Of a DNA stretch of 6,446 nucleotides, positions 5,201 through 6,446 are shown piece after piece. Within the stretch, counting starts at the first letter, position 1, and each line of letters starts with the position of its first letter. The notes beneath the pieces were generated by a model, which saw only the letters and a program-made list of their open reading frames with translations, made no database searches and was not told the origin of the DNA. The DNA is from an uncultured Eubacteriales bacterium (GTDB lineage Bacteria > Bacillota > Clostridia > Lachnospirales > Lachnospiraceae): contig CACZSO010000111.1 in assembly GCA_902783795.1 (NCBI GenBank), positions 1 through 6,446 of the forward strand, in the 5' to 3' direction. Both the position numbers and the translations under genes were made by a program.

Positions 5201-5732
5201 GTGTAATTCCCTCTCTTTCCAGTTCCAGACGAAGCCGTTTTTTTCCGTTCCGTAACAGGTCTTCGACTTTTTTTGTTCCGCAGCCCATGACCTTCGCGGC
5301 CTGGGCATAACTCATATCCATAAAATAAAACAGCCACAAAGCTTCCCGGTACTGCGGGGCGATGCGGTTCAGGCATTTTGAAAGAATGGCGCTTCTTTCA
5401 CCGGACCATACCGTATCCTCCGGCGATGCGCCTTCGTAAGGCATAGTCTCATCCAGAGAAAACTCCTGACGTTTAAAACGTGTCCGCCAGAGGCGGTTAG
5501 CCTTATTCCGTGCCATCTTAAAAAGATAGGCCCGGAAATGCCCCTCCTCGATGGAAGGTTTGTTCACCAGGATCACGGTGAAGCAGTCCAGCATCAAATC
5601 TTCCGCATCCTGGATATTATGGACAAAGGCGTCCAGATAGCCTGTCAGCATATCACCGTAAGTAAGCATCAGCTGATCGCCTGCTGCCTGGTCGCCGGCC
5701 AGATATGAGCGATACAGTTGATCATCTGACAT
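5187..5732 (-). CDS. ECF-type RNA polymerase sigma factor
   Basis: This 181-residue protein has the two-domain layout of an extracytoplasmic-function sigma factor, which directs RNA polymerase to a small set of promoters. Region 2 spans about residues 8-85, with a region 2.2-like DAEDLMLDCF (42-51) and FRAYLFKMARNKANRLWR (66-83). A linker follows (about 90-112), then region 4 at about 120-168: RIAPQYREALWLFYFMDMSY, then the helix-turn-helix AAKVMGCGTKKVEDLLRNGK and KRLRLEL. No region 1.1 or region 3 is seen. The ATG at 5730-5732 has GGAAGGGAG upstream with an 8-base gap. It is the first gene of a tightly overlapping unit with the two-helix membrane protein, acyl kinase and phosphotransacylase, which suggests that those genes are controlled together and may be part of its regulon. 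The inducing signal cannot be told from sequence. Confidence 0.88.
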   Translation of the reverse strand: MSDDQLYRSYLAGDQAAGDQLMLTYGDMLTGYLDAFVHNIQDAEDLMLDCFTVILVNKPSIEEGHFRAYLFKMARNKANRLWRTRFKRQEFSLDETMPYEGASPEDTVWSGERSAILSKCLNRIAPQYREALWLFYFMDMSYAQAAKVMGCGTKKVEDLLRNGKKRLRLELEREGITRADI

Positions 5733-5796
5733 GACTCATTCTCCCTTCCGAGTATTCATAGCCGCGAGAAAAGCACGATAACCGGCGGTATTTTTT

Positions 5797-5825
5797 ATCA
5801 TAGCACAGAACACGCCGTTTTTCCA
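5797..5825 (-). promoter_or_regulatory. Probable promoter for the sigma-buk-pta operon
   Basis: On the minus strand, TATGAT (5802-5797) is preceded by TGC, an extended -10 motif. A TGGAAA (5825-5820) lies 17 bases upstream and matches the -35 consensus at 4 of 6 positions. It sits just after the upstream terminator and about 60 bases before the sigma gene start. The GGAA-like -35 might also suit an ECF sigma factor, which would mean self-control, but no clear ECF -10 is visible. Confidence 0.55.
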
Positions 5826-5837
5826 TATCTTCATCGC

Positions 5838-5889
5838 AAAAAAGACGGGCGTTATGACCTCTTCGTACAGGGAGGTCATAACGCCCGTC
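5838..5889 (-). terminator. Strong intrinsic terminator of the solute-binding protein gene
   Basis: A perfect 18-base-pair stem (5844-5861 with 5872-5889, starting GACGGGCGTTATGACCTC) closes a 10-base loop. On the minus strand it is followed at once by six T (5843-5838). It begins about 35 bases after the solute-binding protein's double stop TAATAA. There is no T-run on the plus side, so it acts in one direction only. Confidence 0.95.
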
Positions 5890-5923
5890 AGCTTAAGGCT
5901 TTACTTTAACGGTTTTTTATTTA

Positions 5924-6446
5924 TTATTTACCGTTTTCTTTGCGCCACTCATCCAGCTGGGCCTGCTTATCATCCATGATATCCTGCAGGCCGGAGTCGT
6001 ACAGTTTCTTATTGAATTCAGGAATCTTTTCATCAGGATCCACAGCGCCGGCAGAAATATCGTAAATATACTCCTCTACGATATTCTTCAGAGCGCCCAG
6101 ATTATCCAGATACTTGGTAGCATCCCAGTTGAATCCGAATGCATAGGATCTCCAGGCAGCCTTTTCCGCTTCAGGATAGATCCTGGTGTACATTTCAGGA
6201 TCATTGCCCTGCCATACGTGAGCTACACGCTGGTTCGGATAAGACCAGCCCAGAGAGTTATGATAGGTCTGGTTGGAAACATCCATGCCTTCCGGATAGC
6301 CGGCGACATTGTCCGCGATCTCGACCCAGTCAAGGCCTTCCACACCCCAGTTGATGGTATCGTTGAATTCACGGGAAATGAATACATAGTTCAAAAGACG
6401 GGCAGCCTGAGTGAAGTCTTTCGCTGTACCGCTGATGGCATAACCG
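5924..6446 (-). CDS. ABC transporter solute-binding lipoprotein, C-terminal part (DUF3502/LplA-YtcQ type)
   Basis: The frame is open to the right edge, giving the last 173 residues of an extracellular sugar-binding protein of the LplA/YtcQ group. The visible part fits the DUF3502 C-terminal region: FNDTINWGVEGLDW (about 27-40), a Trp- and Tyr-rich stretch with SLGWSYPNQ and HVWQGN, FGFNWDATKY, and the ending GAVDPDEKIPEFNKKL then KQAQLDEWRKENGK. Proteins of this group deliver oligosaccharides or uronic-acid sugars to CUT1-type permeases at the Gram-positive cell surface. The signal peptide and lipobox are outside the window. A TTG at 6392-6394 could be taken for a start, but coding continues upstream of it with family-like sequence (GYAISGTAKDF). 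The gene ends with TAATAA and a strong terminator, so it is the last gene of its own unit. Confidence 0.88.
   Translation of the reverse strand, partial: GYAISGTAKDFTQAARLLNYVFISREFNDTINWGVEGLDWVEIADNVAGYPEGMDVSNQTYHNSLGWSYPNQRVAHVWQGNDPEMYTRIYPEAEKAAWRSYAFGFNWDATKYLDNLGALKNIVEEYIYDISAGAVDPDEKIPEFNKKLYDSGLQDIMDDKQAQLDEWRKENGK

Noticed and set aside
5201..5308. Longer N-terminus for the two-helix membrane protein
   Set aside because: It lies wholly inside the sigma gene, gives a low-complexity basic sequence out of character with the rest, and the GTG at 5200 has a usable ribosome site.
5908..5935. AACGG/CCGTT stem at the end of the solute-binding protein gene as a second terminator
   Set aside because: It is only five pairs with an 18-base AT loop, and a far stronger terminator lies just downstream.
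6392..6394. TTG as a true start of the solute-binding protein
   Set aside because: The frame stays open to the window edge with family-like sequence, so this is an internal Leu codon of a truncated gene.

Overview
The window looks like a chromosomal stretch of a gut-type member of the Clostridia, most likely Lachnospiraceae or a relative. The pointers are its gene families (a butyrate-kinase-family acyl kinase beside a phosphotransacylase, a DUF3502-type sugar-binding lipoprotein, an ECF-like sigma factor followed by a small two-helix membrane protein), strong AGGAG-type ribosome sites, and a GC-rich double-hairpin repeat of a kind common in gut Firmicutes. This placement is by resemblance from memory; no search was run. 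All genes lie on the minus strand, so transcription runs from high to low coordinates.

Reading in the direction of transcription: (1) 6446-5924 is the C-terminal part of an ABC-transporter solute-binding protein, closed by a very strong intrinsic terminator at 5838-5889. (2) A probable promoter at 5797-5825 starts a tightly packed four-gene unit: an ECF-like sigma factor (5732-5187), a small two-helix membrane protein starting at a GTG inside the sigma gene's end (5200-4871), a divergent butyrate-kinase-family acyl kinase (4869-3751), and a Pta-type phosphotransacylase (3738-2743). (3) A near-consensus sigma-A promoter at 2702-2730 drives a second unit: a 492-residue L-fucose-isomerase-like protein (2541-1063), the MntP manganese exporter (1022-435), and the start of a PfkB-type 1-phosphofructokinase/tagatose-6-phosphate kinase (224 to the window edge).

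Non-coding content is dominated by short double-hairpin repeats. Four copies, two in each orientation, fill almost the whole gap between mntP and the pfkB gene (239-434). A fifth sits in the 5' leader of the isomerase gene (2604-2661). The two tandem copies differ only at four base pairs of one stem, and every difference is compensated.

Functionally, the window joins sugar handling (binding protein, isomerase, sugar-phosphate kinase), acyl-CoA to acyl-phosphate to carboxylate plus ATP conversion (phosphotransacylase and kinase), and manganese homeostasis. The most unusual point is that the acyl kinase is Buk-like while its partner is Pta-like. Both carry changes at or near expected active-site motifs, and both appear to be co-transcribed with an ECF-like sigma factor. 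This is the best candidate here for an undescribed regulated pathway.
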